Shown here piece by piece: positions 18,337 to 26,625 of a stretch of 64,000 nucleotides of DNA; position 1 is the first letter of the stretch, and each line of letters begins with the position of its first letter. Source of the DNA: Mycobacterium sp. Root135 (GTDB lineage: Bacteria; Actinomycetota; Actinomycetes; Mycobacteriales; Mycobacteriaceae); contig NZ_LMEZ01000005.1 in assembly GCF_001426545.1 (NCBI RefSeq), positions 342,903-406,902 of the forward strand, written 5' to 3'. Under the pieces are notes generated by a model. It was not told the DNA's origin. It searched no databases and saw nothing but the letters and a program-made list of their open reading frames with translations. The position numbers and the translations under genes were made by a program.

Positions 18337-19495
18337 GGGTGTTCTCCCTCGGCAGTTTGAGGATGCGGTCGGCCACGATGCTGTACTGCACTTCGCGGGC
18401 GCCTCCGTAGATGGACGCTGCCCGCGAGTACCACCACCGGTCGCGCCAGCTCGCGGCGGTCACGCTGTCAGACAGCAATGCCTCGGCGTCCAGCTGCACC
18501 ATCGCCGTGTCGAGGACGTCTTGTTCCGCGGTGGAAAGCAACAGCTTGTCGACGCTGGTTTCGGGGCCCACGGTCTTGTGGTCGGCGAGTTGGCGCAGCG
18601 TGCTCGCAGTGCGGGCACGCAGCGCAGCCAGGTTGAGGTAGGTGCGCCCGATCGCCGCAGCGGAGCGCGGAGTCGTCTCGCGCGGACCCTCGGCGAGGAT
18701 ACGAAGCAGCTGCTGCAGGTAGGCCGTGGCCGTGGCCATGCGCATCCACGCATAGGTCCCGCGTTCGTACTGCAGCAGGTCCATTGCCACAGCCCATCCG
18801 CCGCCGTCAACGCCGATGAGGCGGTCGGCACCGACTACGACGTCAGTGAAGAACACCTCCGCCAATTCTTCGCGACCGCTGGCCAAGGCGATGGGACGGC
18901 GCTCGACACCAGGAGCGTTCAAGTCGACCAGGAGCATCACCAGGCCGCGGTGACGATCGGCAAGGGCTCCGCTGCGGGCCAGTAGCACGATGCGGTCTGC
19001 GCAGGCCCCGTAGGAGGTCCAGATCTTCTGCCCGTTGACGAGGTAGGTGCCGTCACCGCGGTCGACAGCCTTCGTGCGCAATGCCGCCAGGTCGCTACCC
19101 GCCTCGGGTTCGGAAAAGCCCTGTGACCACAGCTCATCCCCGCGCAACGCTGCTGGCAGATACTCGGCCGCCAGCACAGGTGCATGCTGAACTACCGCCG
19201 GTCCGACGACTTCGAGCACCAGCAGATGGTCAGGAATGTGGTACCCCGCCAGCGCCAGGTGCTCCAGGATCTGGCAGCGGATGAGTGGTGAACCACCCAC
19301 TCCCCCCACCTCTTCCGGCCAGCCCCAGCGCGTCCAGCCGCCGTCGTAGAGCCAATTCATCAACGCCTGGGAATGGGCCAATTCGGTGGCGGCATCGGGT
19401 GCGGGGGCGCGCAGTGGCGCCAGTTCCTCGGATGCAGCCGACAGGGCGAAGGCGAACTGGTCCAGGATTTCCCCGGTGTCGACGGCGGCGGTCAC
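18326..19495 (-). CDS. Acyl-CoA dehydrogenase, likely catalytic partner
   Basis: This 389-residue dehydrogenase has QGFSEPEAGSDLAALR (flavin loop), VNGQKIWTSYG and a C-terminal SIYGGAREVQYSIVADRIL with Glu in the catalytic region. It starts at GTG 19495, whose bases overlap the thiolase stop as GTGA; the longer open frame extends antisense into the thiolase and is rejected. With the short homologue at 17404-18336 it probably forms a heteromeric FadE acting on a bulky acyl-CoA. Confidence 0.86.
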   Translation of the reverse strand: MTAAVDTGEILDQFAFALSAASEELAPLRAPAPDAATELAHSQALMNWLYDGGWTRWGWPEEVGGVGGSPLIRCQILEHLALAGYHIPDHLLVLEVVGPAVVQHAPVLAAEYLPAALRGDELWSQGFSEPEAGSDLAALRTKAVDRGDGTYLVNGQKIWTSYGACADRIVLLARSGALADRHRGLVMLLVDLNAPGVERRPIALASGREELAEVFFTDVVVGADRLIGVDGGGWAVAMDLLQYERGTYAWMRMATATAYLQQLLRILAEGPRETTPRSAAAIGRTYLNLAALRARTASTLRQLADHKTVGPETSVDKLLLSTAEQDVLDTAMVQLDAEALLSDSVTAASWRDRWWYSRAASIYGGAREVQYSIVADRILKLPRENTHGR

Positions 19496-20649
19496 GAGGC
19501 AGCGTCCTTGGACAAGATGGTGCACGCACTGATACCTGGAGCGCCGTACACATGGGTGAAACCGTTGCGCGGGTCGGCAACCTGGCGTCCAACGGCAGCA
19601 CCACGCAATTGGGCGCAAACTTCGTAGACCATCCGCAACCCCGACGCCCCCACCGGTTCGCCGTTGGCCAGCAGTCCACCGTCGGTGTTCACCGGGTGCG
19701 TGCCGCCGATCGTCGTCGCCCCGGCGGCCAGAAGGTCGGGTTGAGCGCCATGCTCGCACAGCCCAACTTCGGCCATGTGCATCACCTCGGCACCACTCTC
19801 GGTGTCCTGAAGCTGCCACACGTCAATATCCGACGCAGTCAATCCTGCTGCGGCATAGGCCTTCTTGGAGGCCAGTTCGCTCGGTGTCGGCGGCAGCTCG
19901 AGCGGAAGTGAGGTCTGGAACAGCTCGAAGGAGCCGTCGCGCCGACTGGAGAGTTCGGCAGCGCGGACGTAGATCGGGTTGTCGGTATAGCGGTCGGCGA
20001 CCTCAGCGGGACACACCACCAACGCAACCGCGCCTTCGCTCGGGGAGCACACCATGTACTGGCGCAGTGGGTCGTTGATCAATCGGGAGTTCAGGATGTC
20101 GTCACGCGAAAGCGGTTTACGACGCCAGGCGTTGGGATTCAATTCGCCGTTCTGAAAGGCCTTTTCAGCTACCGCGGCCAAGGTCTCCACGGGAATGCGA
20201 TGATCGTGCAGGTAGCGCTGAGCCTTCAGGCCGAAGAACTGGGGGTTGATGAACATCCCGATCTCGCCGTACCAGCGACCCACGCCCCAGGTCGTGACGT
20301 CGGGCGCGGCGAACGCCCCACGGGGATGCTTGTCGAAACCGACCACGAGCCCCAGATCACCGGTGCCGGAACCAATCATGTTGCGCGCGGTGATGAGACT
20401 CGCGGTGCCGGTAGCGCACCCGTTGAGCACGTTGACGAACGGAATACCGGTCGGACCGAGCTCACCGACCATCACGTCGGCCTGACCGCCGTCGAGGCTG
20501 CCGCCGACGGCCAGTTGCACGTCGGGCCAGGTTACCCCGGCATCGCTCAGCGCCTCGGCGATGGCCGACAGAGCCATCTGCTGGGCCGTGGCTTCGAATC
20601 GGCCAAACGGATGGATGCCGATGCCGACGATCGCCATGGTGGTGCTCAT
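19492..20649 (-). CDS. Thiolase, SCPx/lipid-transfer type
   Basis: This 385-residue thiolase of the SCP-x family keeps the nucleophile Cys78 in VLNGCATG. The C-terminal signature reads NTDGGLLANGEPVGASGL, with Glu where classical thiolases have His in GHPxGAtG; this is common in the mycobacterial lipid-transfer group. It should cleave a 3-ketoacyl-CoA, probably together with the DUF35 protein whose stop overlaps its start (20646-20649). A second thiolase/DUF35 pair exists at 13465-15086, but that one lacks the Cys. Confidence 0.85.
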   Translation of the reverse strand: MSTTMAIVGIGIHPFGRFEATAQQMALSAIAEALSDAGVTWPDVQLAVGGSLDGGQADVMVGELGPTGIPFVNVLNGCATGTASLITARNMIGSGTGDLGLVVGFDKHPRGAFAAPDVTTWGVGRWYGEIGMFINPQFFGLKAQRYLHDHRIPVETLAAVAEKAFQNGELNPNAWRRKPLSRDDILNSRLINDPLRQYMVCSPSEGAVALVVCPAEVADRYTDNPIYVRAAELSSRRDGSFELFQTSLPLELPPTPSELASKKAYAAAGLTASDIDVWQLQDTESGAEVMHMAEVGLCEHGAQPDLLAAGATTIGGTHPVNTDGGLLANGEPVGASGLRMVYEVCAQLRGAAVGRQVADPRNGFTHVYGAPGISACTILSKDAAS

Positions 20650-21167
20650 TGGTGGACCTCCTGCGCCAAGGCGCTCACGGGGCGAAATGCAAAGACGTGC
20701 ACCGGCTTGCCGTCGGCATCGGTGGTGAATTCCACTGCGACGGACTCCATTTCGGTTCCGATCGCCACCAGTTCAGCAGCCTTGTCCGCTGGGACGTCGA
20801 ACCGGGACTGTACGCGGCACGCTCCCGGAAGCTCTACGTAGCCCACGACGAAGCCGGTGAAGTCATCGTCGGTCTCTGGGCCGACATAGGGCGCCTTGGG
20901 GAGGAAGGACTGCGTGGTCCACGTCCATACGGTGCCGCGACGCGGTAGCAACTCGCGTTCGATGGCCGTGCCGTAGCAGCGACCGCACCGGGTGCGGACC
21001 GGAAAGGTCACGCGCTGACAATCTGCGCAGCGGCCACCGATCAGGTGCACTCCGTCATCGGTTTCGCAGAACAGATCTGCGGCGATGGGATTCAACCCCA
21101 CTATGGACTCCTCGAACATTGGCGGCGCCAACGGGTTCCGGCCAGGCGTCGCACTCGGACAAGTCAT
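20646..21167 (-). CDS. DUF35 / OB-fold zinc-ribbon protein, partner of SCPx thiolase
   Basis: This 173-residue protein has zinc-ribbon cysteines 47, 50, 61 and 64 (RCADC, CGRC) followed by the OB-fold GTVWTWTTQSFLPKAPY and GFVVGYVELPGACRVQSR. It presumably docks on the SCPx thiolase encoded by the overlapping downstream gene. It leads the leftward unit, 25 bp from the perfect operator at 21193. The start could be the ATG at 21167 or a second in-frame ATG at 21119 (MFEESIVG); neither has a strong ribosome-binding site. Confidence 0.82.
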   Translation of the reverse strand: MTCPSATPGRNPLAPPMFEESIVGLNPIAADLFCETDDGVHLIGGRCADCQRVTFPVRTRCGRCYGTAIERELLPRRGTVWTWTTQSFLPKAPYVGPETDDDFTGFVVGYVELPGACRVQSRFDVPADKAAELVAIGTEMESVAVEFTTDADGKPVHVFAFRPVSALAQEVHQ

Positions 21168-21192
21168 TCTGTGAGGCCGTTCACATCCAGTG

Positions 21193-21208
21193 ACTATACA
21201 TGTATAGT
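21193..21208. promoter_or_regulatory. Operator palindrome, perfect ACTATACATGTATAGT
   Basis: This is a fully symmetric 16-bp site in the divergent region between the DUF35 gene (start 21167) and the aldehyde dehydrogenase (start 21277). TATAGT reads outward on both strands. Confidence 0.88.
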
Positions 21209-21276
21209 TCGGCTGCGATAGAGGCCGCGGCGACTTCGCAGTGGCTCGACGACTCAGCTCATGACGGGAACCGACC

Positions 21277-22755
21277 ATGACGTTCAACGACGAATACGAA
21301 GGCCGGCTGTTCATCGACGGCAAGTTCACCGACGGGGTAAACCGGCGGCGCTACGACGTCATCAATCCCGCCGACGAATCTGTCGTCGGCTGGGCGGCCG
21401 ACGCGGACCCGGAAGACGTCGCACGGGCCGTCGCCGCGGCCGACAACGCTGCGCGCCACACCGACTGGGCCACCAACCACGAATTCCGGCTGCACTGCCT
21501 CGAGCAGCTACAGACAGCCCTGAGCGACGAGGCCGAGGCGTTCCGCGACCTTGCGGTGGCAGAAGCCGGGACTCCCTACTCTGCCACGCTGACCCACGTG
21601 ACAGCTCAGATCGAGGACATGAGCTACTTCAACGGGCTGATCGGCTCCTGGCCATGGGAGCGGGATTTGCCCGTCTATGAATTACTCGGCATGCGTAGCA
21701 AGCGTCGCATTCGGTACGAACCCTACGGAGTGGTTGGGGCGATCTCACCGTGGAACGCGCCGTTCATGACGAACATCTGGAAAATCGGCCACGCACTGGC
21801 CACGGGCAACACGGTGGTGCTCAAGAGCGCTCCCGACACCCCGCTGACTGCTGCCATGATGGCCAGGGTCGCCGCCGAGAGGACCGATCTTCCCCCCGGC
21901 GTTCTCAACATCGTCAGCTCTGCTGACAAGGCAATTGCCGGCGAGGCGTTGACGACCGACCAGCGCGTGGGTCTGCTGCACTTCACCGGCTCACCCGCCG
22001 TCGGTCAACGGATCGCGCAGAACGCCGCGGTGGGCATCCGCCACACCGTGCTCGAACTGGGCGGAAAGTCCGCCAACGTGCTCTTGCCGGACGCGAATCT
22101 CGACATGGCTTGCGCAGTGGGAATCGGGATGTGCATGGCCAATAGCGGCCAGGGTTGTGCGTTGGCCACCCGCATGGTGGTGCACGCCGACATCTACGAC
22201 GAGGTGATCGGCCGCCTGGAGGCTGCCGTCGCCGCGGTTCCGTGGGGCGACCCGCGCGACGGAAATGTCGTCGTCGGACCGATCATCCGAGCTGAGCAGT
22301 TGGAGCGTATCGAAGGCCTGGTCGACCGAGCCACCTCCGACGGTGCCCGTCTGATCACCGGTGGTCGCCGAGGCGACCGCGACGGCAAAGGGTTCTGGTA
22401 TCTGCCCACCGTGATTGCCGACGCCAACGAGAACTCCGAGATTGCCCAGACGGAGGTCTTCGGACCAGTGTTGACCGTCGTGCGTTACGACGGCGACGAT
22501 CAGGAGGCCATCCGGGTCGCCAACAACAGCCGCTACGGCCTCTCGGGCTACGTGCAGTCCCAGGACGAAACGCGGGCGTGGCGCGTGGCCAACCAATTGG
22601 CGGCCGGCACCGTCAACATCAACAACTCCTTCTATCTGTCCCCAGATGCTCCGTTCGGGGGCTACGGAATCAGCGGCGACAACGTCGAGCACGGTGAAGA
22701 CGGATTCCGCAATTATCTGCAGGTGAAAACAATCGCCAGCCCGGCTACCGACTAG
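21277..22755 (+). CDS. NAD(P)-dependent aldehyde dehydrogenase
   Basis: This 492-residue ALDH has the full catalytic set: Asn160 in SPWNAPF, Glu260 in LELGGKS and the nucleophile Cys294 in SGQGCALATR. It oxidises an aldehyde to a carboxylic acid. It is the first gene of a rightward unit followed by the GMC oxidoreductase (11 bp gap) and an alpha/beta hydrolase. An alcohol-to-aldehyde-to-acid sequence with the GMC enzyme is likely, feeding the ligases of the island. Confidence 0.92.
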   Translation: MTFNDEYEGRLFIDGKFTDGVNRRRYDVINPADESVVGWAADADPEDVARAVAAADNAARHTDWATNHEFRLHCLEQLQTALSDEAEAFRDLAVAEAGTPYSATLTHVTAQIEDMSYFNGLIGSWPWERDLPVYELLGMRSKRRIRYEPYGVVGAISPWNAPFMTNIWKIGHALATGNTVVLKSAPDTPLTAAMMARVAAERTDLPPGVLNIVSSADKAIAGEALTTDQRVGLLHFTGSPAVGQRIAQNAAVGIRHTVLELGGKSANVLLPDANLDMACAVGIGMCMANSGQGCALATRMVVHADIYDEVIGRLEAAVAAVPWGDPRDGNVVVGPIIRAEQLERIEGLVDRATSDGARLITGGRRGDRDGKGFWYLPTVIADANENSEIAQTEVFGPVLTVVRYDGDDQEAIRVANNSRYGLSGYVQSQDETRAWRVANQLAAGTVNINNSFYLSPDAPFGGYGISGDNVEHGEDGFRNYLQVKTIASPATD

Positions 22756-22766
22756 GACGAATCACT

Positions 22767-24368
22767 TTGACGACGTTCGACTACATCGTGGCCGGAGCCG
22801 GGTCAGCAGGCTGCGTACTGGCCAACCGGCTCAGCGCTGACTCGCGAACCAGTGTGTTGCTACTGGAGGCGGGCGGCAATGACACCAGCCCATTGATCCG
22901 GATTCCCAAGGGGTTCGGGAAGATCCTGGGCAATCCGAAGCTTGCCTGGCACCACGAAGTGCGCCCGATCGGACCCAACGACAAGGTCGAACAGTGGGTG
23001 CGAGGCAAGACACTCGGTGGCTCCAGTGCGGTCAACGGGATGGTGTACAACCGCGGACACCGCGCCGACTACGACGAGCTCGTCACGCGCGGGAATCCCG
23101 AATGGGGTTGGCAGGACATGCTTCCCATCTTCCGCTCCATTGAGGATCACGAGTTGGGATCCAGTGCAACACGCGGCGCTGGCGGGCCGTTGGCGGTGTC
23201 TCTGGCTCCCGACTTTCCCGATATCTGCGATGACGTGGTGCAAGCCGGTCAGAAGATGGGGTGGAATCGCACCGACGACATAAACGACAGTGACGCCGAG
23301 CGAATTGGGCCGTCGGCTCGCACCATCAAGGACGGCCGACGAGTCAGCGCGGCCCACGCCTTCCTGCACCCCGTGCGATCGCGCCCCAACCTAACCGTGA
23401 TCACCGGGGCCGAGGTGCAGCGCGTCGTCATCGAGTCCGGTCGAGCCGTTGGGGTCGAGGTCTCCACCAAGGACGGTTCAGCTGAGTTCCGCGCGCAGGC
23501 CGAAGTCATCCTGGCGCTCGGCAGCCTGGCCACCCCGCGAGTCTTGCAACTGTCTGGCATAGGTGAGCGCAAGATGCTCGAACGTCTAGGCATCGCGGTC
23601 ACCTCAGACAGTCCTCACGTCGGCCAGCGGATGCTCGAACATCGCTGTGTGGCATTGCAATACCGTCTCAACCAAGACGTTGGCTACAACCGCCAACTCT
23701 CCAATCCCGCGCGACAGGCATTGACCGGTATCCGGTATCTGGCCACCAAGAAGGGCCCCCTCGCCGGAGGTGCCTACGATGTCGTCGGGTTCATCAAGAC
23801 CCAGCCCGATCGGCATCGGCCCGACGCACAGATCTTGGCCGCCCCCTTCACTGCGGCACCGCTGCAGGCTGGCAAGGAACTTGGCGTGGAGCGGGCACCG
23901 GGCATCCAGGCCATCGGTTACGTCCTGCGACCGACCAGCGAGGGGACCGTGACCATCACCTCCGCCGATCCCAAGAGCCCGTCGGACATCGACCCGAACT
24001 TCTTCGACACCGATTACGACCGAAGCGTGACCATTGCGCTGTTCTCGAAGATGCGTCAGTTGTTTGCGCAGGACCCAATCGCGTCACTCATCTCTCACGA
24101 GACGACGCCCGGCGCCGATGTCGTAAGCGATGACGGCATCATCGATGCCGCGCTCGACAAGGGATACTGCGGGTATCACGCCGTCGGTACTGCGGCAATG
24201 GGACCGCGCGACGACGACGTGGTCGACTCTCGCTTGCGGGTACGCGGTGTCGAGCATCTGCGGATCGTGGACTGTTCGGTGATGCCCACGATGGTGTCGG
24301 GCAATCTGAACGGACCGATGATGGCGATGGCTTGGCGTGCCGCTGAGCTGATGACCGAGGACAGATGA
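22767..24368 (+). CDS. GMC-family FAD oxidoreductase (choline dehydrogenase-like)
   Basis: This 533-residue flavoprotein has the FAD-binding VAGAGSAGCVLANRLS at residues 8-23, the GMC signature GGSSAVNGMVYNRG at 84-97, and the C-terminal catalytic region with His471 (GYHAVGTAAMG) and the GNLNGP asparagines near 513-515. It should oxidise a primary or secondary alcohol to an aldehyde or ketone. The start codon is TTG at 22767, with AGGA upstream; the first in-frame ATG lies too far inside the FAD domain to be the start. Confidence 0.9.
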   Translation: MTTFDYIVAGAGSAGCVLANRLSADSRTSVLLLEAGGNDTSPLIRIPKGFGKILGNPKLAWHHEVRPIGPNDKVEQWVRGKTLGGSSAVNGMVYNRGHRADYDELVTRGNPEWGWQDMLPIFRSIEDHELGSSATRGAGGPLAVSLAPDFPDICDDVVQAGQKMGWNRTDDINDSDAERIGPSARTIKDGRRVSAAHAFLHPVRSRPNLTVITGAEVQRVVIESGRAVGVEVSTKDGSAEFRAQAEVILALGSLATPRVLQLSGIGERKMLERLGIAVTSDSPHVGQRMLEHRCVALQYRLNQDVGYNRQLSNPARQALTGIRYLATKKGPLAGGAYDVVGFIKTQPDRHRPDAQILAAPFTAAPLQAGKELGVERAPGIQAIGYVLRPTSEGTVTITSADPKSPSDIDPNFFDTDYDRSVTIALFSKMRQLFAQDPIASLISHETTPGADVVSDDGIIDAALDKGYCGYHAVGTAAMGPRDDDVVDSRLRVRGVEHLRIVDCSVMPTMVSGNLNGPMMAMAWRAAELMTEDR

Positions 24369-25207
24369 CCGTTGGCGGTTTGATTTGCACTCGCGTCGTC
24401 GAGGAAGCGCCCATTCAGTTCCGTGACACCGGGTTTGGTCGTCCGGTGGTGTTCGTCCACGGCGTGTATGTCACCGGTGCGCTATGGGACGACGTGGTTG
24501 CAGTCGTGCAGGACCACATGCGGTGCATCGTGCCAACGTGGCCATTGGGCGCTCATGACCCGCTGCCGGAAGGTGTGGACCTCTCCGTGGCAGCGACAGC
24601 GCGGCGTGTCATCGGATTGCTCGACCAACTCGACCTGAACGACGTCACCCTCGTCGCCAACGACACCGGCGGCGGTCTCGTGCTTGGAGCACTTGGCGAT
24701 CCCTCATTGGACCTAACACGCGTAGGCAGACTGGTGCTTACCAATTGCGACAGCTACGAACATTTTCCGCCACGAAGCTTCCGTCCCCTGGTGTGGCTGT
24801 GCCGTGTCGCGCCATGGGCGGGACGCACAGCCCTACGCGCTCTGGCAACCGTTGTCGGCCAACGGTTCTTCCTCAAGCAAGTGTCCCGAAAGGGTGTGAG
24901 CAATACCCGGCGCGTGGCGCTGTTTGGGCCATTTTCCAGCAATGCCGACACCCGTCGGCAGGCCGCGAGAATCACCGCGACGCTGAATTCGTCCTTGACG
25001 CTGGGCGCGGCCGAGGCAATTGGGCGGTTTCACCGGCCGGTCACACTCGTGTGGGGACTTGACGACCGGCTGTTTCCGGTGGCTCACGCCCACCGGCTGG
25101 CAGGCGATTTCCCCAGTGCCCGGTTGGTTGAAGTTGCGGGCAGCTCTACCTATGTCATGCTCGACGCACCCGATCAGGTCGCGACAGCGATTCTCTCGGG
25201 TGAATGA
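24365..25207 (+). CDS. Alpha/beta hydrolase with Asp nucleophile (haloalkane dehalogenase/epoxide hydrolase-like)
   Basis: This 280-residue alpha/beta hydrolase has the oxyanion HG at 32-33, the nucleophile elbow VANDTGGG (Asp100) and the acid region WGLDDRLFP. An Asp nucleophile is the hallmark of haloalkane dehalogenases and epoxide hydrolases. The usual GH catalytic histidine region reads AGSSTYVMLDAP, so the expected His is absent, and the activity is doubtful or differs. It overlaps the GMC stop by ATGA. The 3' end faces a 30-bp perfect palindrome. Confidence 0.8.
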   Translation: MTVGGLICTRVVEEAPIQFRDTGFGRPVVFVHGVYVTGALWDDVVAVVQDHMRCIVPTWPLGAHDPLPEGVDLSVAATARRVIGLLDQLDLNDVTLVANDTGGGLVLGALGDPSLDLTRVGRLVLTNCDSYEHFPPRSFRPLVWLCRVAPWAGRTALRALATVVGQRFFLKQVSRKGVSNTRRVALFGPFSSNADTRRQAARITATLNSSLTLGAAEAIGRFHRPVTLVWGLDDRLFPVAHAHRLAGDFPSARLVEVAGSSTYVMLDAPDQVATAILSGE

Positions 25208-25280
25208 ACGTCGTCGCTTCCCGCCAGACCTCGCCACGACCAGCTACTTCCGTTGAACTACTCGGCGTGGCCAGGCCCAC

Positions 25281-25310
25281 CTCGACCCAGGCATCGATGC
25301 CTGGGTCGAG
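25281..25310. terminator. Perfect 30-bp palindrome between convergent genes
   Basis: The two 15-bp arms are exact complements with an ATCGAT centre. It lies in the 125-bp gap between the alpha/beta hydrolase (ends 25207) and the amidohydrolase (stop 25333). It has no T-run, as is usual for mycobacterial terminators. A bidirectional terminator is the simplest reading. Confidence 0.65.
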
Positions 25311-25332
25311 CCGGTAACCACTGCCGTCCGGG

Positions 25333-26412
25333 TCAGCGCGCCTCGTCAGCGGCGGTCCGGTCCGGGATGCGGAACAACTCTGCAAATGCACCCCTCAACA
25401 CCCGGTCCTGGATCTCGGGATCGACGCCGTCAAAGATGGTGTGCAAGGTCTGCTGCGTGTGACCATAGGTGCCCTCGAGGTGTGGGTAGTCATCGCCCCA
25501 ACACACGTTCCGGTAGTTGGTCCCTTCGATGATCTGTACGCCACTGATGTCGTGTTGGAACGAGGCGTACACCTGATGGCGGACGATCTCGCTGGGCAGT
25601 CGAGACAGCTTGGGTCGCACGAACATTCCATGCTGCCGATAGGCCTCGTCCATGCGGTCACCGATAGCCGGAACCCATGCCGCGCCGCCCTCGGCGATCA
25701 GGATCTTCAGATCGGGGTGGCGGTCCAGCGCTCCGCCGGCGACCATGTGCGAGACCACCCGCATTCCGGGGTACGTGGTTTCCATGTAGTTGACCACAGC
25801 GCCACCAGGCCCTCGGTAGACGATGTTCTCGCCGCCGGTGCCGATGTGGAATGACAGCACGATGCCGTTGCGTTCGGCTGCGGTCCACAGCGGCTCCCAC
25901 TTGTCCAGACCCCACTCTTCGCCGGGCTTGGTTCCGCAGGGCAGGAAAATCGTCTGAAAGTCCATTTCCACAACGCGTTCCAGTTCGGCAATGGCGTCGC
26001 CGACATCGACGAGTGAGACGATCGCGGGTGTGAATATGCGTTCGTTGCGCTGAAGGATGTCCTCGTAGGCCCAGTCATTCCAGGCGCGCGTCACCTCTCG
26101 CGCCAGTTCCGCGTCACCGATCTCTACGGTCCAGAATCCCATCGAGGGAAATGCCAGCTGAGCCCAAACACCTTCCTGGTCAAGGTCTTTGAGCCGGATG
26201 TCGAGATCGCGGGCACCGGGCGGGCGAATGGCGTCCATGAAGTCGTTGAGTTGCCGGTTGATCTGTTTGCCGTCGATGTAGAGGATTTCGTACTTGTCGC
26301 CGCGCTCGCTGCGCGGCGCACGGTCGGCCAATCGCTTTGGCAGTCGCTGCAGCCACAGATCGTCTGGTTCCAACACGTGCGAGTCGGCCGAGTTGGCCCA
26401 GATCTTCGTCAT
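25333..26412 (-). CDS. Amidohydrolase_2 family TIM-barrel metal-dependent hydrolase
   Basis: This 359-residue protein is a paralogue in family, not a close copy, of the amidohydrolase at 15101. The N-terminal metal motif is ADSHVLEP (Asp10, His12). A mid-barrel SFHIGTGGEN histidine, AEGGAAWVPAIGDRMD and a late CWGDDYPHLEG aspartate follow. Relatives decarboxylate or hydrolyse C-C/C-N bonds; here ring cleavage or decarboxylation of a CoA pathway intermediate is possible. GGAGG sits 4 bases before the ATG at 26412. It is a single-gene leftward unit with the operator at 26455, and convergent with the hydrolase at 24365. Confidence 0.83.
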   Translation of the reverse strand: MTKIWANSADSHVLEPDDLWLQRLPKRLADRAPRSERGDKYEILYIDGKQINRQLNDFMDAIRPPGARDLDIRLKDLDQEGVWAQLAFPSMGFWTVEIGDAELAREVTRAWNDWAYEDILQRNERIFTPAIVSLVDVGDAIAELERVVEMDFQTIFLPCGTKPGEEWGLDKWEPLWTAAERNGIVLSFHIGTGGENIVYRGPGGAVVNYMETTYPGMRVVSHMVAGGALDRHPDLKILIAEGGAAWVPAIGDRMDEAYRQHGMFVRPKLSRLPSEIVRHQVYASFQHDISGVQIIEGTNYRNVCWGDDYPHLEGTYGHTQQTLHTIFDGVDPEIQDRVLRGAFAELFRIPDRTAADEAR

Positions 26413-26454
26413 GGTTCCTCCGTTTGACGTGCAATGGCTCCGACAGCTCGGCGA

Positions 26455-26470
26455 GATATACACGTATAGT
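26455..26470. promoter_or_regulatory. Operator palindrome, GATATACACGTATAGT
   Basis: Its edge is 42 bp upstream of the amidohydrolase start at 26412. It is one of two sites in this divergent region, about 93 bp centre to centre from the next. Confidence 0.75.
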
Positions 26471-26547
26471 AGCGGCATCGGTCACACGCATCAACGAGAA
26501 CCGTCCTCCGAATTGCCCGTCCGGCCCGCACCCCGGGAGCCCGACTG

Positions 26548-26563
26548 GCTATACATGTATAGT
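26548..26563. promoter_or_regulatory. Operator palindrome, GCTATACATGTATAGT, with extended symmetry
   Basis: The symmetry extends over 26543-26568, with 12 of 13 base pairs matching (GACT/AGTC outer arms), so this is the longest operator in the window. It lies 62 bp upstream of the acyl-CoA dehydrogenase start at 26626. Confidence 0.85.
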
Positions 26564-26625
26564 CAGTCCTGGCGTCCCCGCTACCGAAGGCGCTCCGGCT
26601 GGCTCGATTGCAAAGGACGGTTCAC

